Numbered from the stretch's first letter, positions 53,028-62,337 are shown. The stretch is DNA of 64,000 bases from Bog-756 sp963727075 (GCA_963727075.1 CAVSET010000006.1:124001-188000); one strand, 5' to 3'. The notes: generated by a model not told the origin, from the letters alone. Numbers and translations are program-made.

Positions 53028-53462
53028 TCAGGTGGCGGGGGGCCGGTAGACGACGACCGGCGAGGCGGCGTGGGCGGCACAATGCTGGCTCACCGACCCG
53101 AGCAGCAGTCCGGTGAGCTCTCCGTGGCCGCGGCAGCCGACCACCAGGAGATCGGCGTGCCGAGATGCTTCGACCAGGACCTCCGCCGGGTGGCCTTCCA
53201 TCGTGCGGGTCCGGACCGTCACCGACGGGAACTCCACCGCCAGCGGGCCGACGGCCTGGTCGAGCACCGCCCGGGCGTCCCCGGCCGGGTCGAAACCCGT
53301 GGGGATGGGGATGGCCGTACCCAGGCTGACCGGCCATTGCCAGGCGATCAGGGCGTCGATGCTGGCGCCGGTGACCGCCGCCTCCTCGAACGCCCACCGC
53401 AGCGCGGCGATCGACGTGTCCGATCCGTCCACCCCGACCACCGTCGTCGAGGGGCGCGTCAT
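53028..53462 (-). CDS. Universal stress protein (UspA family)
   Basis: 144 aa. 'TTVVGVDGSDTSIAALRWAF' is the Usp start with the D-G-S phosphate motif; 'LLVVGCRGHGELTGLLLGSV' and 'SQHCAAHAASPVVVYRP' are the G-2x-G-9x-G-(S/T) ATP-binding block and end strand. Cytoplasmic ATP-binding stress protein of unknown exact role. Its ATG overlaps the stop of the upstream HDAC-like gene by 4 nt, so the two are translated together. Confidence 0.88.
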   Translation of the reverse strand: MTRPSTTVVGVDGSDTSIAALRWAFEEAAVTGASIDALIAWQWPVSLGTAIPIPTGFDPAGDARAVLDQAVGPLAVEFPSVTVRTRTMEGHPAEVLVEASRHADLLVVGCRGHGELTGLLLGSVSQHCAAHAASPVVVYRPPAT

Positions 53463-54487
53463 GAGCGCGATGCCTCGAGCGCGGCCCGCCGCTGCTGGCT
53501 GAGCCGCTGGACGTAGTCCCGGTCGGGCCCACCGCTCGTCGAGGGCTCGGACGGCCGGGCCGCCTCGACCAGGGCGCCGATGGTGGCCGAGGTCGAGGCC
53601 CGCAGGGCATGGAGGTCGTAGCCGCCCTCGAGGAAGAGGACCACGCGCCCGGGCTCGGGCGCCCAGGCCGCCACCCGCCGGGCCAAGTCGGCGAAGTCCC
53701 CGCCGGAGAGGACCAGATCGGCCAACGGGTCAGCCCGGTGGGCATCGAACCCGGCGGAGACGAGCACCCACGTCGGGCGGAACCCGGCCACGGCCGGCTC
53801 CACCATCAGGTCGAAGGCCGAGCGCACCGCCTCACCCGATGAGCCCGGGGGAAGGGGCACGTTGACCGTGGTCCCGAGCGCCGATGACCCGCCGACGTCG
53901 TCCACCCGTCCGGTGCCCGGGTAGCAGGGCCACTGGTGCGTCGAGACATAGAGGACCCGCGGGTCGTCCCAGAACAGGTCCTGGGTGCCGTTGCCGTGAT
54001 GGACGTCCCAGTCGACGATCAGAACTCGTTCGCCCCCGGCCGCCAACGAGGCGGCGGTCACGGCCACGTTGTTGAGCAGGCAGAAGCCCATGGCCCGGTC
54101 GGCCAGCGCGTGGTGCCCGGGAGGTCGTGCGGCCACGAAGGCCACCGCCCCGGGCTCGGAGCGGAGGGCGTCGACGGCGACCAGCCCGGCACCGGCCGCC
54201 AGCCGGGCCGAGCCCCACGAGGCCGAGGTGGCATAGGTGTCCGGATCGAGGGAACCGCCCCCGTCCCGGCAGAACTCACGGAGCTGGTCGAGGTACTGCC
54301 TCGAGTGGACCCGCTCGAGCTGGGCAGGCGTGGCCGGTCGAGCCTCGAGCTCGACCAGGTCTCGGTCGAGGTGCAGGTCGGCGAGGCCCTGACGCACCGC
54401 CCCCAGCCGGTCGGGTCGTTCGGGGTGGCCGCGACGGGCGTGCTCCTCGGATGCAACCGGTCCGACCAGGATCAACGAGCTCGGCAC
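53459..54487 (-). CDS. Histone deacetylase-like amidohydrolase
   Basis: 342 aa. 'HPERPDRLGAVRQGL' opens the fold; 'VAARPPGHHALADRAMGFCL' and 'LIVDWDVHHGNGTQDLFWDD' hold the zinc-binding Asp/His and active-site His pair; 'VLVSAGFDAHRADPLA' and 'FLEGGYDL' complete the site with the catalytic Tyr. Bacterial relatives remove acetyl groups from polyamines (acetylpolyamine amidohydrolase) or proteins (AcuC). GTG start at 54487. Pairing with a Usp suggests acetylation-linked stress control, which is inference. Confidence 0.87.
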   Translation of the reverse strand: MPSSLILVGPVASEEHARRGHPERPDRLGAVRQGLADLHLDRDLVELEARPATPAQLERVHSRQYLDQLREFCRDGGGSLDPDTYATSASWGSARLAAGAGLVAVDALRSEPGAVAFVAARPPGHHALADRAMGFCLLNNVAVTAASLAAGGERVLIVDWDVHHGNGTQDLFWDDPRVLYVSTHQWPCYPGTGRVDDVGGSSALGTTVNVPLPPGSSGEAVRSAFDLMVEPAVAGFRPTWVLVSAGFDAHRADPLADLVLSGGDFADLARRVAAWAPEPGRVVLFLEGGYDLHALRASTSATIGALVEAARPSEPSTSGGPDRDYVQRLSQQRRAALEASRS

Positions 54488-54553
54488 AACCGGACAGTCT
54501 GCCCGGGCCGGGCCGGGCACGCCATGGTTCGCCGTCCCCGACCGTTCGGAGGC

Positions 54554-54586
54554 GCCCGCATAGTGTGAGAAAATGTCCTTGCGGGC
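54554..54586. repeat. Inverted repeat in divergent promoter region
   Basis: GCCCGCA (54554-54560) and TGCGGGC (54580-54586) are perfect 7-bp arms around a 19-bp AT-richer core TAGTGTGAGAAAATG... between the HDAC-like and antiporter genes. It could be an operator serving both promoters or part of an mRNA hairpin. Confidence 0.5.
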
Positions 54587-54604
54587 GACGGCGGGCACCG
54601 GACC

Positions 54605-55830
54605 GTGACGACGTCCTCGATCTCCACGCTCGTCCTGATCGCCCTGGCCGCCGTGCTCGCACCCACCCATCCTGTCCGAGCTGACCGGTCGGGTGGCCAT
54701 TCCCGAGATCGTGATCCAGATCGGGTCCGGCATTCTCATGGGTCCCTACGTCTTCGACCTGGCCCATCAGAGCACCATCGTGACCGGCCTCTCCGACTTT
54801 GCCTGACCTTCCTGATCTTCCTGGCCGGTTTCGAACTGGACCTCCAGAAGATCCGGGGTCGCCCCTCCGGCTGGCCTTCTCCGGTTGGGCGCTCTCCCTG
54901 GCCATCGGGCTCGGGGCGGCGTTCGCGCTGGTCTCCGAGTGCCTGGCCCGTGACACCCTGGTGGTGGGCCTGGCCCTCACCACCACCGCGCTCGGCACCC
55001 TGGTACCGGCTCCGCGACGCCGGCCTGTTCGACACCCGCTTCGGTTCCTATATCGGGGCCATCGGCACGGTCGGGGAGTTCGGACCGATCGTGGCCGTCG
55101 CCCTGCTCCTCACCAACAAGCAGCCCCTGGTCACCTCGCTCCTCCTGGCGGCGTTCATCGTGGTGGCGGTGGTCACCGTGCTGTTGGCGCCGCGCCAGCA
55201 GCAGCCGCGGGTCGTGGCCATCCTCAACCGCCATCTCGAATCGAGCGCCCAGCTCCCGGTGCGGATCTCGCTGCTCTTGATCGTGCTCCTGGTGCTACTG
55301 GCCGAGACCCTCGGGCTCGACGTGCTGCTCGGTGCGTTCGCCGCCGGCATCGTGGTGCGGCTGTTCTCGGCCCGGGGCGAGAGTGAGAGGATCAGGACCA
55401 AGCTCGAGGCCATCGGGTTCGGCTTCCTCATCCCCATCTTCTTCGTGGTGAGCGGCATCCAGTTCGACCTGCACGTGTTCATCCACCATCCCGCCTCGCT
55501 GTGGCGGGTTCCCCTCTTCGTGGTCCTCATGCTGGCGGCCCGGGGCCTGCCCGTGCCGGTGTTCTATCGCACGGTGCTGTCCCGTCCCGAGCGGCTCCCG
55601 ATGGCCCTCTTCTCGGCCACCGGGCTCCCGCTGATCGTGGTGATCACCGGCATCGCCACGCCGAGGACCGCATCCTCCCGGTGAACGCCGCCGCGGTGGT
55701 GGCGGCTGGGATGGTGACCGTCGTCGTGTTCCCGGCCGTAGGGTTCTGGCGCATGCGCCAGGTCGAGCGGGTGATCGGCGAGCGGCGGCGGTCGTCTGCC
55801 GAGGGCCTCGGTCCTGGGGCTCCGGCCTAG
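54605..55830 (+). CDS. Cation/proton antiporter, CPA2/Kef-like (frame changes)
   Basis: About 408 aa with some 12 transmembrane helices. 'SELTGRVAIPEIVIQIGSGI' and 'LGTLVP..LRDAGLFDTRFG' belong to the Na+/H+ exchanger (PF00999) domain; 'ALLLTNKQPLVTSLLLAAFI', 'LGLDVLLGAFAAGIVVRLFS' and 'LIPIFFVVSGIQFDL' are the conserved NhaP/Kef core, with the Asp of the ion-binding site in 'GLDVLLGAF'. Frame changes near 54660, 54800, 54870, 55005 and 55663. Exchanges K+ or Na+ for H+. Its end overlaps the DsbA-like gene by 4 bp. Confidence 0.77.
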
Positions 55831-56501
55831 GGCGTCTCCCCCTGCACGGTGAACCAGTCGCGGGCCTCGAGGTACGGCTTGAAGGCATCGACGATGCTGT
55901 CGATGTCCGCCGTGGTCTTGGGTCGCTGGAGCTCGTAGACGTGGGGGTAGTCGAGCCAGCCGGTGACATGGTCCCAGAGCCGCACGGCATCCTCGCCCGA
56001 AGGAGGGTCCACCAGGACCGGACCGAACAGGGCCTGGCCGTCGTCGAAGAGCAGGGTGGGCACGCCGAATCCCCCCCGGGCCCGCACCGCCTGGTGCTCG
56101 GCCAGCACCTCGTCGCCCGTGGTGGGATCCTCGATGGCGGCCTCGACGATGCCCGGGCCGAGCCCCATCTCGACGAGCAGTGCCTCGGCGACGTCGGGCC
56201 GGTGCGGCTTGCGACCCTCCACGTGGAGGGCCCGGCCCGCGGTCTCGTACCACCGGTCGAGGAGGCTCATGTCCTTGCGCCGGAGATAGGCACCGATGCG
56301 CATCATCGACCAGCCGTAGGACCATTCCCGCTCCCAGGGATGCTTCTTCCCCTCGGCCCGGTTCACCTCCTCGAGGCTGAAGAACCGCCAGCGAACCTCG
56401 ACCCCGGCCGTGTCGCGGACCTCACGCATCCACAGTGACGTGAGATAGGCGTAGGGGCACATGATGTCGAAGTGGAAGTCAACTGCCTCGGGTCGGCCCA
56501 C
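55827..56501 (-). CDS. DsbA-family oxidoreductase (mycothiol-linked or HCCA-isomerase-like)
   Basis: 224 aa. 'AVDFHFDIMCPYAYLTSLWM' is a thioredoxin fold start with a C-P-Y-A motif in place of CxxC, then 'VEVRWRFFSLEEVNRAEGKK' and 'GGFGVPTLLFDDGQALFGPV' with the cis-proline. A close actinobacterial relative is Rv2466c, a mycothiol-dependent nitroreductase-type enzyme with the active site CPWA. 2-Hydroxychromene-2-carboxylate isomerases share the fold. Cytoplasmic; no signal peptide. The upstream region contains the 14-bp tandem array. Confidence 0.82.
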   Translation of the reverse strand: MGRPEAVDFHFDIMCPYAYLTSLWMREVRDTAGVEVRWRFFSLEEVNRAEGKKHPWEREWSYGWSMMRIGAYLRRKDMSLLDRWYETAGRALHVEGRKPHRPDVAEALLVEMGLGPGIVEAAIEDPTTGDEVLAEHQAVRARGGFGVPTLLFDDGQALFGPVLVDPPSGEDAVRLWDHVTGWLDYPHVYELQRPKTTADIDSIVDAFKPYLEARDWFTVQGETP

Positions 56502-56552
56502 GGAGCCACCCTCCTCTCATCCGGTACGGTGTGCCACTCACCCGACAGGGCA

Positions 56553-56636
56553 GTGCGGCATGGATCATGCGGCATGGATCATGCGGCATGGATCATGCGG
56601 CATGGCTCATGCGGCATGGCTCACCCGGCATGGCGA
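56553..56636. repeat. Six tandem copies of a 14-bp unit
   Basis: Unit ATGCGGCATGGATC repeats head to tail: 56553 (first base G), 56567, 56581, 56595 and 56609 (GCTC instead of GATC at the end), 56623 (ACCC start). Adjacent units create the near-palindrome GCATGGATCATGC across each junction. It lies between the DsbA-like gene start and the aldo-keto reductase stop. Not a CRISPR: there are no spacers. The region could be a protein-binding array or a slippage array. Confidence 0.88.
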
Positions 56637-56675
56637 TCGTGCGTACCGGCCCCAGCACCGTACACGCCGGCCGTG

Positions 56676-57656
56676 TCAGAAATGCCCCAACACCGGATGG
56701 GGCACGTAGGGGTCCTCCAGCCGCTTGACCTCTTCGTCGCTGAGTTCCAGCTCCTCGGCGGCCAGCACATCGGCCAGGTGCCCCGGCTCGGTAGCGCCGA
56801 CGATCGGGGCGGTGACCCCGGGTCGCTGGAGGAGCCAGGCCAGTGCGATCTGGGCCGGGGGCACCCCCCGTTCGGCGGCGACGTCGGCCACGCGCTCGAC
56901 CACGTCGAAGTCGGTCGGCTGGCTGTAGAGGTAGTCGGTGAAGCTGTCCGTGTCCGACCTGGTGGTGCGGCGCGCCCCGGCACGGTCGCGGTTCCCCGCC
57001 AGCACGCCGCGTGCCAGCGGGCTCCAAGGGATGACCCCGACGCCCAGGTCGATGCACTGGGGGATCATCTCCCGTTCCTCCTCGCGATAGATGAGGTTGT
57101 AGTGCGGCTGCATGGAGACGAACCGCGTCCAGTGGTGGAGGTCGGCGGCATGCTGGGCCTTGGCGAACTGCCAGGCGAACATGGAGCTCGCCCCGATGTA
57201 CCGGGCCTTGCCGGCGCGCACCACGTCGTGCAGCGCCTCCATGGTCTCCTCGATCGGCGTCCTCGGGTCCCACCGGTGGATCTGGTAGAGGTCGACGTAG
57301 TCCATGTCGAGCCGGGCCAACGAGGCGTCGATGCCCGAGAGGATGTGCTTGCGAGACAGACCCGCCCCGTTCTCGCCCGGTGTCATGGGCATGAAGACCT
57401 TGGTCGCCACCACCAGCTCGTCCCGGCTGAGGAACTTGGGCAGCAACCGACCGGTGGCGACCTCGCTGGCCCCACCCGAATAGGTGTCGGCCGTGTCGAA
57501 GAAGGTGATACCCCCCTCGACCGCCGCCCGCACGATGGGCTCGGCGTGGTCCTCGTCCAGTACCCAGGGTCGGTCGCTTGCGTTGCCGAAGCTCATCATT
57601 CCGAGACAGATCCGGGACACCCTCAGGCCGGTGCTCCCGAGGTTCGCGTAGTGCAT
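56676..57656 (-). CDS. Aldo/keto reductase (potassium-channel beta-like)
   Basis: 326 aa. 'MHYANLGSTGLRVSRICLGM', 'GITFFDTADTYSGGASEVAT' with catalytic Asp and Tyr, 'DELVVATKVFMPM' with Lys, 'LYQIHRWDPRTP' and 'GVGVIPWSPLARGVLAGNRD' are family motifs. NADPH-dependent carbonyl reduction. ATG at 57656 has the optimal GGAGGTGACC site immediately upstream. A second, frame-disrupted AKR is at 50242-51105. Confidence 0.9.
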   Translation of the reverse strand: MHYANLGSTGLRVSRICLGMMSFGNASDRPWVLDEDHAEPIVRAAVEGGITFFDTADTYSGGASEVATGRLLPKFLSRDELVVATKVFMPMTPGENGAGLSRKHILSGIDASLARLDMDYVDLYQIHRWDPRTPIEETMEALHDVVRAGKARYIGASSMFAWQFAKAQHAADLHHWTRFVSMQPHYNLIYREEEREMIPQCIDLGVGVIPWSPLARGVLAGNRDRAGARRTTRSDTDSFTDYLYSQPTDFDVVERVADVAAERGVPPAQIALAWLLQRPGVTAPIVGATEPGHLADVLAAEELELSDEEVKRLEDPYVPHPVLGHF

Positions 57657-57992
57657 GGTCACCTCCATCGGTCGAATGGATCGCCCGGCGCGTGGTCGCG
57701 TCGACAACACGACCGCCGGCCGGCTCACGGTCATCGACCTTAGGCCGTCGGCATCGGTGTCGTTCCTCCGGTGCAGGCGGCCCACGGGCCGGGGTTCGTC
57801 GGGCCGTGGCCATCGGCATCCGGCAAATGGCGGCCCCCTGCTCGGACGGGTAGGTTCTGCACTCGCTGTGAGGAGAGGCCATCACGTCGAGGGGGAGACC
57901 GGTGTTGGGCTCAGTCGCACCGGGCGCCGCCGACCCCGCAGCCTCCTGACCCTCGAGAGCGGCGGCGAGCGTGGCGGTCACCGGTGGCGCCC
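57657..57992. other. 336-bp intergenic region between divergent genes
   Basis: Holds the ribosome site of the leftward aldo-keto reductase and the promoters of both flanking genes. Candidate -10 elements are TAAGGT on the minus strand (complement near 57741-57746) and TAGGTT on the plus strand (57850-57855). I see no gene with support from composition or ribosome sites. Confidence 0.4.
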
Positions 57993-59489
57993 GTGAGTGG
58001 GCCGGAGATCGACGGGGTCCCCTTTGCCGAGCGGATCCGGGTCCTCGGCCAGGAGCGGCCGGAGGCGGTGGCGGTCGTCTTCGTCGACCAGCATGGGTCG
58101 AAGCGGGAACTGACCTGGGGTCACCTCGACCGACGCTCCAATCAACTGGCGAGGGCGATGGCCGCCCGCGGGGTCGGCGTCGGGGACCGGGTCGGCCTCG
58201 AGCTGCCCAATTCGGTGGAGATGGTGGAGGCGGTGCTGGCCACCTGGAAGGTGGGGGCCTCACCCGTCCCCGTGCGCTGGGACCTGCCCGACTGGGAGCG
58301 GGGCCGGGTAGCCGACGTCCTCGACCCTGTTCTGATGATGGGGACCGACGCCGCCGAGCTGTTCGCCGCCGCCGCGTCGCAACCGGCCGATCCCCTGCCC
58401 CTCGTGGTGTCACCCAGCGTCAGCGGCATCTGCTCCAGCGGGTCGACCGGCACGCCGAAGATCATCATGGACCACACTCCGGCGGTGCTCACCGCCTTGA
58501 ACGCCCAGCCCTTCCCGACGGCATGGGGGGTGGACGTCGGTCCGCAGCGGATCCTCATCCCGACCGCGCTGTACCACACCAACGGTTTCGCCCAATTCAC
58601 CTACCTGCTGGCCGGTGACACGCTCACGCTGATGGTCAAGTTCGACGCCGCCCTGGCCGTCGACCTGATCGAGCAGGAGCGCATCACCGCGTTCACCGCC
58701 ACCCCGACCATGCTGGCCCGCATGGCCCGCCTCCCCGGCATCGCCACACGGGACTTCTCGAGCCTGGTTTGGGTCCAGCAAGGGGCGGCCACCTTCCCGC
58801 CGGCCCTGGTGCGCACGTGGATCGATCTCATCGGGGGAGAGCGCCTCTACATGTGCTACGGCATGACCGAGCGGTTGGGGCTCACCGCCATCCGGGGTGA
58901 CGAGTGGCTCGACCATCCCGGCAGCATCGGGCGCGGCTTCCGCGGCACCGAGGTACGCATCCTCGACGAGCAGCAGCGGGACGTGCCGGTGGGCGAGGTC
59001 GGTGAGATCTACCTGCGGTCACCGAGCACCGGGAAGTACGGCTATCTGGGCTCGAGCCAGACCCTCCCCATGACGGCCGACGGGTTCTCCACCGCCGGCG
59101 ACCTGGGCCGGCTGGACGTGGAGGGCTACCTCTACATCGCCGACCGGAGGGTGGACATGATCGTGACCGGCGGGGCCAACGTGTTCCCGGCCGAGGTCGA
59201 GGCGGCCCTGTCCGAGCATCCGGACATCGCCGACGTGGTGGTGATCGGCCTGCCCGACCCGGAGTGGGGGCACCGGGTCCATGCCATCGTGGAGCGGGGA
59301 GGGGCAGACCCTCCCGTCAGCGACGAGGACGTGCGCCGATTCGCCAAGGAGCGGCTGGCGTCCTACAAGGTGCCCAAGTCGGTGGAGTTCGTCGACGCCA
59401 TCCCCCGCAGCGCGGCCACCAAGGTCAATCGGGCCAAGTTGGTGGCCGAGCGGGTGGACCAGCCGGTGACCGAAGACCTCAGCGGCTGA
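57993..59489 (+). CDS. AMP-forming acyl-CoA synthetase
   Basis: 498 aa, complete. Adenylation motifs 'GICSSGSTGTPKIIMDHTPA', 'YMCYGMTERLGLTAI' and 'GYLYIADRRVDMIVTGGANV', with the C-terminal catalytic Lys in 'PRSAATKVNRAKLVAERV'. It activates a carboxylic acid to its CoA ester. GTG at 57993 starts family sequence directly. Ends overlap by 11 bp the convergent thiolase gene; the clusters of ligase, thiolase, DUF35, CaiB, hydratase and CoA-transferase indicate a beta-oxidation-like pathway. Confidence 0.9.
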   Translation: MSGPEIDGVPFAERIRVLGQERPEAVAVVFVDQHGSKRELTWGHLDRRSNQLARAMAARGVGVGDRVGLELPNSVEMVEAVLATWKVGASPVPVRWDLPDWERGRVADVLDPVLMMGTDAAELFAAAASQPADPLPLVVSPSVSGICSSGSTGTPKIIMDHTPAVLTALNAQPFPTAWGVDVGPQRILIPTALYHTNGFAQFTYLLAGDTLTLMVKFDAALAVDLIEQERITAFTATPTMLARMARLPGIATRDFSSLVWVQQGAATFPPALVRTWIDLIGGERLYMCYGMTERLGLTAIRGDEWLDHPGSIGRGFRGTEVRILDEQQRDVPVGEVGEIYLRSPSTGKYGYLGSSQTLPMTADGFSTAGDLGRLDVEGYLYIADRRVDMIVTGGANVFPAEVEAALSEHPDIADVVVIGLPDPEWGHRVHAIVERGGADPPVSDEDVRRFAKERLASYKVPKSVEFVDAIPRSAATKVNRAKLVAERVDQPVTEDLSG

Positions 59490-60612
59490 GGATCACCACA
59501 CTGGCGTTGGCCCCGCGCCCGATGGTGTGGGCCAACCCGACGCGGGCGCCCTCGACCTGTCTCGGCCCGCCCCCGCCCCGCAGCTGGCGGGTGACCTCGA
59601 CCACCTGACCGAGCGCGGACGCTCCCAGGGGCTCGCCCTTCGACAGCAGGCCACCGCTCACGTTGACCGGGATCCGGCCGCCGAGGGCGGTCGATCCGTC
59701 CCGCAGCAGGGCGGGCGAGCCGCCGGGGCCGCACAGACCCAGCTCCTCATAGGAGAGGAGCTCGCGGGCCGCATCGGTGTCCTGGCACTCGACGAGATCG
59801 AGGTCCTCGGGTCCGACACCCGCCTCGTCGTAGGCGGCCTGGGCCGCCCGCTGGGTCGGGGCCGGGATGGTGTCGTCCGGCAGGCCCGACAGGGGCGTCG
59901 ACTCGCTGAGCACCGCGCCGGGCAGGTGCGAGGTCACCACCGACGCCCTCAGCGCGACGCCGGTCCCGGTGGGCTCCATCCGGCGCAGGACCACGGCGGC
60001 GGCTCCCTCGTTGGGGGAGCAGAGCATCCACAACCGGAGAGGAGGGCAGACCACCCGCGACCCGAAGACCTCCTCGACGGTGACCTCGGACCGGAACATG
60101 GCATCGGGATTGGCCGCTCCGTGGCGCCGGTTCTTGACCACCACCCCGGCCAGGTCCTCCTCCGTCACCCCGGAGGTGTCCATGAGCCGCTGAGCCCGCA
60201 GGGCGAAGTAGGCCGGCGTCGAGGTGAGGCCGGCCTCCTCCTGCCACGGCTCGAAGAAGGACGACCGGATGATCCCCTTCGGCATCTTCTCGATGCCGAA
60301 GGCGATGGCGGTCCGGTACTGCCCACTGCGGATGGAGGCGGCGGCGAGCATCAAGGCGGCCGCCCCACTGGCACATCCGGCCTCGACGTCGATGATCGGC
60401 ATCCCGGTCAGCCCCAGGCGCCCGAGCACCTTGTGGCCCGACGCCACACCTCCGTACGCCGTCCCGCAGAACGCCCCTTCGAGCTCACCCCGTCCGACCC
60501 CGGCGTCGGCCAGTGCTCCCTGCACGGCCACGACCCCGAGGTCGGTGACGGTCTGGTCGGCGAAGCGCCCGAACGGGTGGATCCCGACCCCGGCGACCTC
60601 GACACCGGTCAT
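59479..60612 (-). CDS. Thiolase-like protein (acetyl-CoA acetyltransferase/lipid-transfer type)
   Basis: 377 aa. 'VEVAGVGIHPFGRFADQTVT' and 'GIIRSSFFEPWQEEAGLTSTP' resemble the SCPx/lipid-transfer-protein branch. 'IDVEAGCASGAAALMLAAAS' covers the active-site Cys region (C-A-S-G), and 'VNVSGGLLSKGEPLGASALG' has the C-terminal loop seen in this branch, with Gly-Gly-Leu instead of the usual Cys-Gly. In actinobacteria, such DUF35-paired thiolases act in steroid side-chain retro-aldol steps. ATG overlaps the DUF35 stop by 4 nt. Confidence 0.85.
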   Translation of the reverse strand: MTGVEVAGVGIHPFGRFADQTVTDLGVVAVQGALADAGVGRGELEGAFCGTAYGGVASGHKVLGRLGLTGMPIIDVEAGCASGAAALMLAAASIRSGQYRTAIAFGIEKMPKGIIRSSFFEPWQEEAGLTSTPAYFALRAQRLMDTSGVTEEDLAGVVVKNRRHGAANPDAMFRSEVTVEEVFGSRVVCPPLRLWMLCSPNEGAAAVVLRRMEPTGTGVALRASVVTSHLPGAVLSESTPLSGLPDDTIPAPTQRAAQAAYDEAGVGPEDLDLVECQDTDAARELLSYEELGLCGPGGSPALLRDGSTALGGRIPVNVSGGLLSKGEPLGASALGQVVEVTRQLRGGGGPRQVEGARVGLAHTIGRGANASVVILSR

Positions 60613-61001
60613 GTGGGGGCGAAGGCCCATGACACGAGGGTGTCCTCGTCGCGCCGACCGACCTCGTCGAGCACCAGCCGCATCTCCTGGCCGGCGTGGA
60701 GGGCGGTCGCGTCCGCCTCGGTGATCCGCGTCACCACCCGGAGGGAGTCACCCAGCTCGACCACGCCGAACCCGAAGGGGACCGGGCCGGCGTACCCAGG
60801 GGGCGGCGCCGTCACCGTGGTCCACGCCCAGAGGCGTCCGGTGGTCGGGAGCTCGAGCGGCTCGACGTCTCCGGACCCGCAGTAGGGACAGGTGAGTGTG
60901 CGCGGGAATTGCTGGCGGGTGCAGGCCCGACAGGTGGCGCCGATGAGGTGGGGATCCGTCCCCATGGTGAACAGGCCTTCGTGAACGGGGAGGGGTGCCA
61001 C
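60609..61001 (-). CDS. DUF35 OB-fold/zinc-ribbon acyl-CoA-binding protein
   Basis: 130 aa. 'LIGATCRACTRQQFPRTLTC' and 'PYCGSGDVEPLELPTTGRLW' form a C-x2-C..C-x2-C zinc ribbon, then an OB-fold 'TVTAPPPGYAGPVPFGFGVV' to 'ALHAGQEMRLVLDE'. DUF35 proteins bind acyl-CoA and form complexes with the thiolase-like partner encoded directly after it, as in ChsH2/Ltp2 steroid aldolases. The GTG at 61001 is weakly placed; no good ribosome site is seen. Confidence 0.85.
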   Translation of the reverse strand: MAPLPVHEGLFTMGTDPHLIGATCRACTRQQFPRTLTCPYCGSGDVEPLELPTTGRLWAWTTVTAPPPGYAGPVPFGFGVVELGDSLRVVTRITEADATALHAGQEMRLVLDEVGRRDEDTLVSWAFAPT

Positions 61002-61047
61002 GAGCCCGGAGCGTAGCAACGGGATGCCGCCCGGACCGGAGCGGTGG

Positions 61048-62337
61048 TCAGATGGTCCCCGCCGCCCGGTGGGCCGAGAAGGTCTCCTCGTCCAGCCCGA
61101 CGAGGTCGCACCAGACGTCGCGGTTGTGCTCCCCGAGGGCCGGAGCCGGTCCCGGCGCCACCGGCCGCTGGCCGTCGAGACGGGGATAGGGCGCTTGCTG
61201 CAGATGGGGACCGGCCACTGGGTCGTCCACCTGCACCAGGTCACCCCGGGCAGCCATGTGGGGGTCGGCGATGATCTCGGCGGCGTCGTAGGCCATCCCC
61301 ACCGGCACGCCGTGGGCCACGCAGGTCGCCTCCACCTGGCGGGCGTCCATGGTGGCAGCCCAGTCCGCCACCATCCCGTTGATGATGTCGGCACCCTCGG
61401 CCCGGCGGCTGAGGGTCGACCAGCGGGGGTCGTCGGCCAGCTCGGGCCGCCCCATGGCCCGGCACAGCCGCCGGAAGTTGGCGTCCGAGCCACCCACGAT
61501 GCAGACGTAACGCCCGTCGGCCGTGGCGTAGTTGTCGAGCGGGGCCGAGTTGGCCAGCCGGTTGCCCTGGCGCTCGCGGGTGACACCCAGCCGGTCCTGT
61601 GCGGCGATGGTCCACTCGAGGACACGGAGGACCGAGCCGTAGAGCGGGGCGTCGACCACGCCGCCCCGACCGGTGCCACCGGGGCGGTCCCGCCGGTAGA
61701 GGGCGGACACCACCGCCTCGGCGGCAAAGGCTCCGGTGAGGTAGTCCGAGATGGTGACGCCCGGGCGCACCGGGGGACGGTCGGGATAGCCGGTGATGGC
61801 CAGCAGGCCTCCGTAGGCGATGCCCATGCGGTCGAGGCCCGGTCGGCCCGAGTAGGGGCCGTCCTGTCCGAACACGCTGATGCGGGCCCACACCAGTCGG
61901 GGGTCGCACGACTGGGGCCCGATGTCCCAGGCCTCGAGGGTGCCGGGCCGGAAGTTCTCGCAGACCACGTCGGCCGTGGAGACGAGCCGCCGGAAGAGCG
62001 CCTGGCCCTCCCCCCGCCGGAGGTCGAGGGTGATCCCCCGGCGGCCGCGTCCTTCGACCGCCCACCACATCGAGTACGCCGTGCCGTCGGGTCCCTCGCC
62101 GCCGCCGTCGGGATCATCGGGGGCATCGGTGGCGTCGCCCTCGACGAAGGGGCCGATGGTCCGCATGAAGTCCCCGCCGGCCGGGTCCTCCACCTTGATC
62201 ACCTCGGCACCCATCTCGCCGAGCAGGCCGGCGCAGAACGGGGCGCTGATCCGGGTGCCCACGTCGATGACCCGCAGCCCCGTGAGCGGAGCGCCGTCGC
62301 CCGCCCCCCGGCGGCCCGCCTCGGGCCCGACCGTCAA
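61048..62337 (-). CDS. CaiB/BaiF-family CoA transferase
   Basis: 429 aa. 'LRVIDVGTRISAPFCAGLLG', 'GAEVIKVEDPAGGDFMR', 'DVVCENFRPGTLEAWDIGP' and 'YGGLLAITGYPDRPPVRPGV' are the Class III CoA-transferase pattern; the catalytic Asp lies in 'PGLDRMGIAYGG'. Moves CoA between acids without acid release. The only start that fits is TTG 62337, which overlaps the hydratase stop (TTGA). Confidence 0.87.
   Translation of the reverse strand: MTVGPEAGRRGAGDGAPLTGLRVIDVGTRISAPFCAGLLGEMGAEVIKVEDPAGGDFMRTIGPFVEGDATDAPDDPDGGGEGPDGTAYSMWWAVEGRGRRGITLDLRRGEGQALFRRLVSTADVVCENFRPGTLEAWDIGPQSCDPRLVWARISVFGQDGPYSGRPGLDRMGIAYGGLLAITGYPDRPPVRPGVTISDYLTGAFAAEAVVSALYRRDRPGGTGRGGVVDAPLYGSVLRVLEWTIAAQDRLGVTRERQGNRLANSAPLDNYATADGRYVCIVGGSDANFRRLCRAMGRPELADDPRWSTLSRRAEGADIINGMVADWAATMDARQVEATCVAHGVPVGMAYDAAEIIADPHMAARGDLVQVDDPVAGPHLQQAPYPRLDGQRPVAPGPAPALGEHNRDVWCDLVGLDEETFSAHRAAGTI

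Noticed and set aside
56553..56636. CRISPR array
   Set aside because: The repeats are 14 bp, directly adjacent and have no spacers; no cas gene is near.
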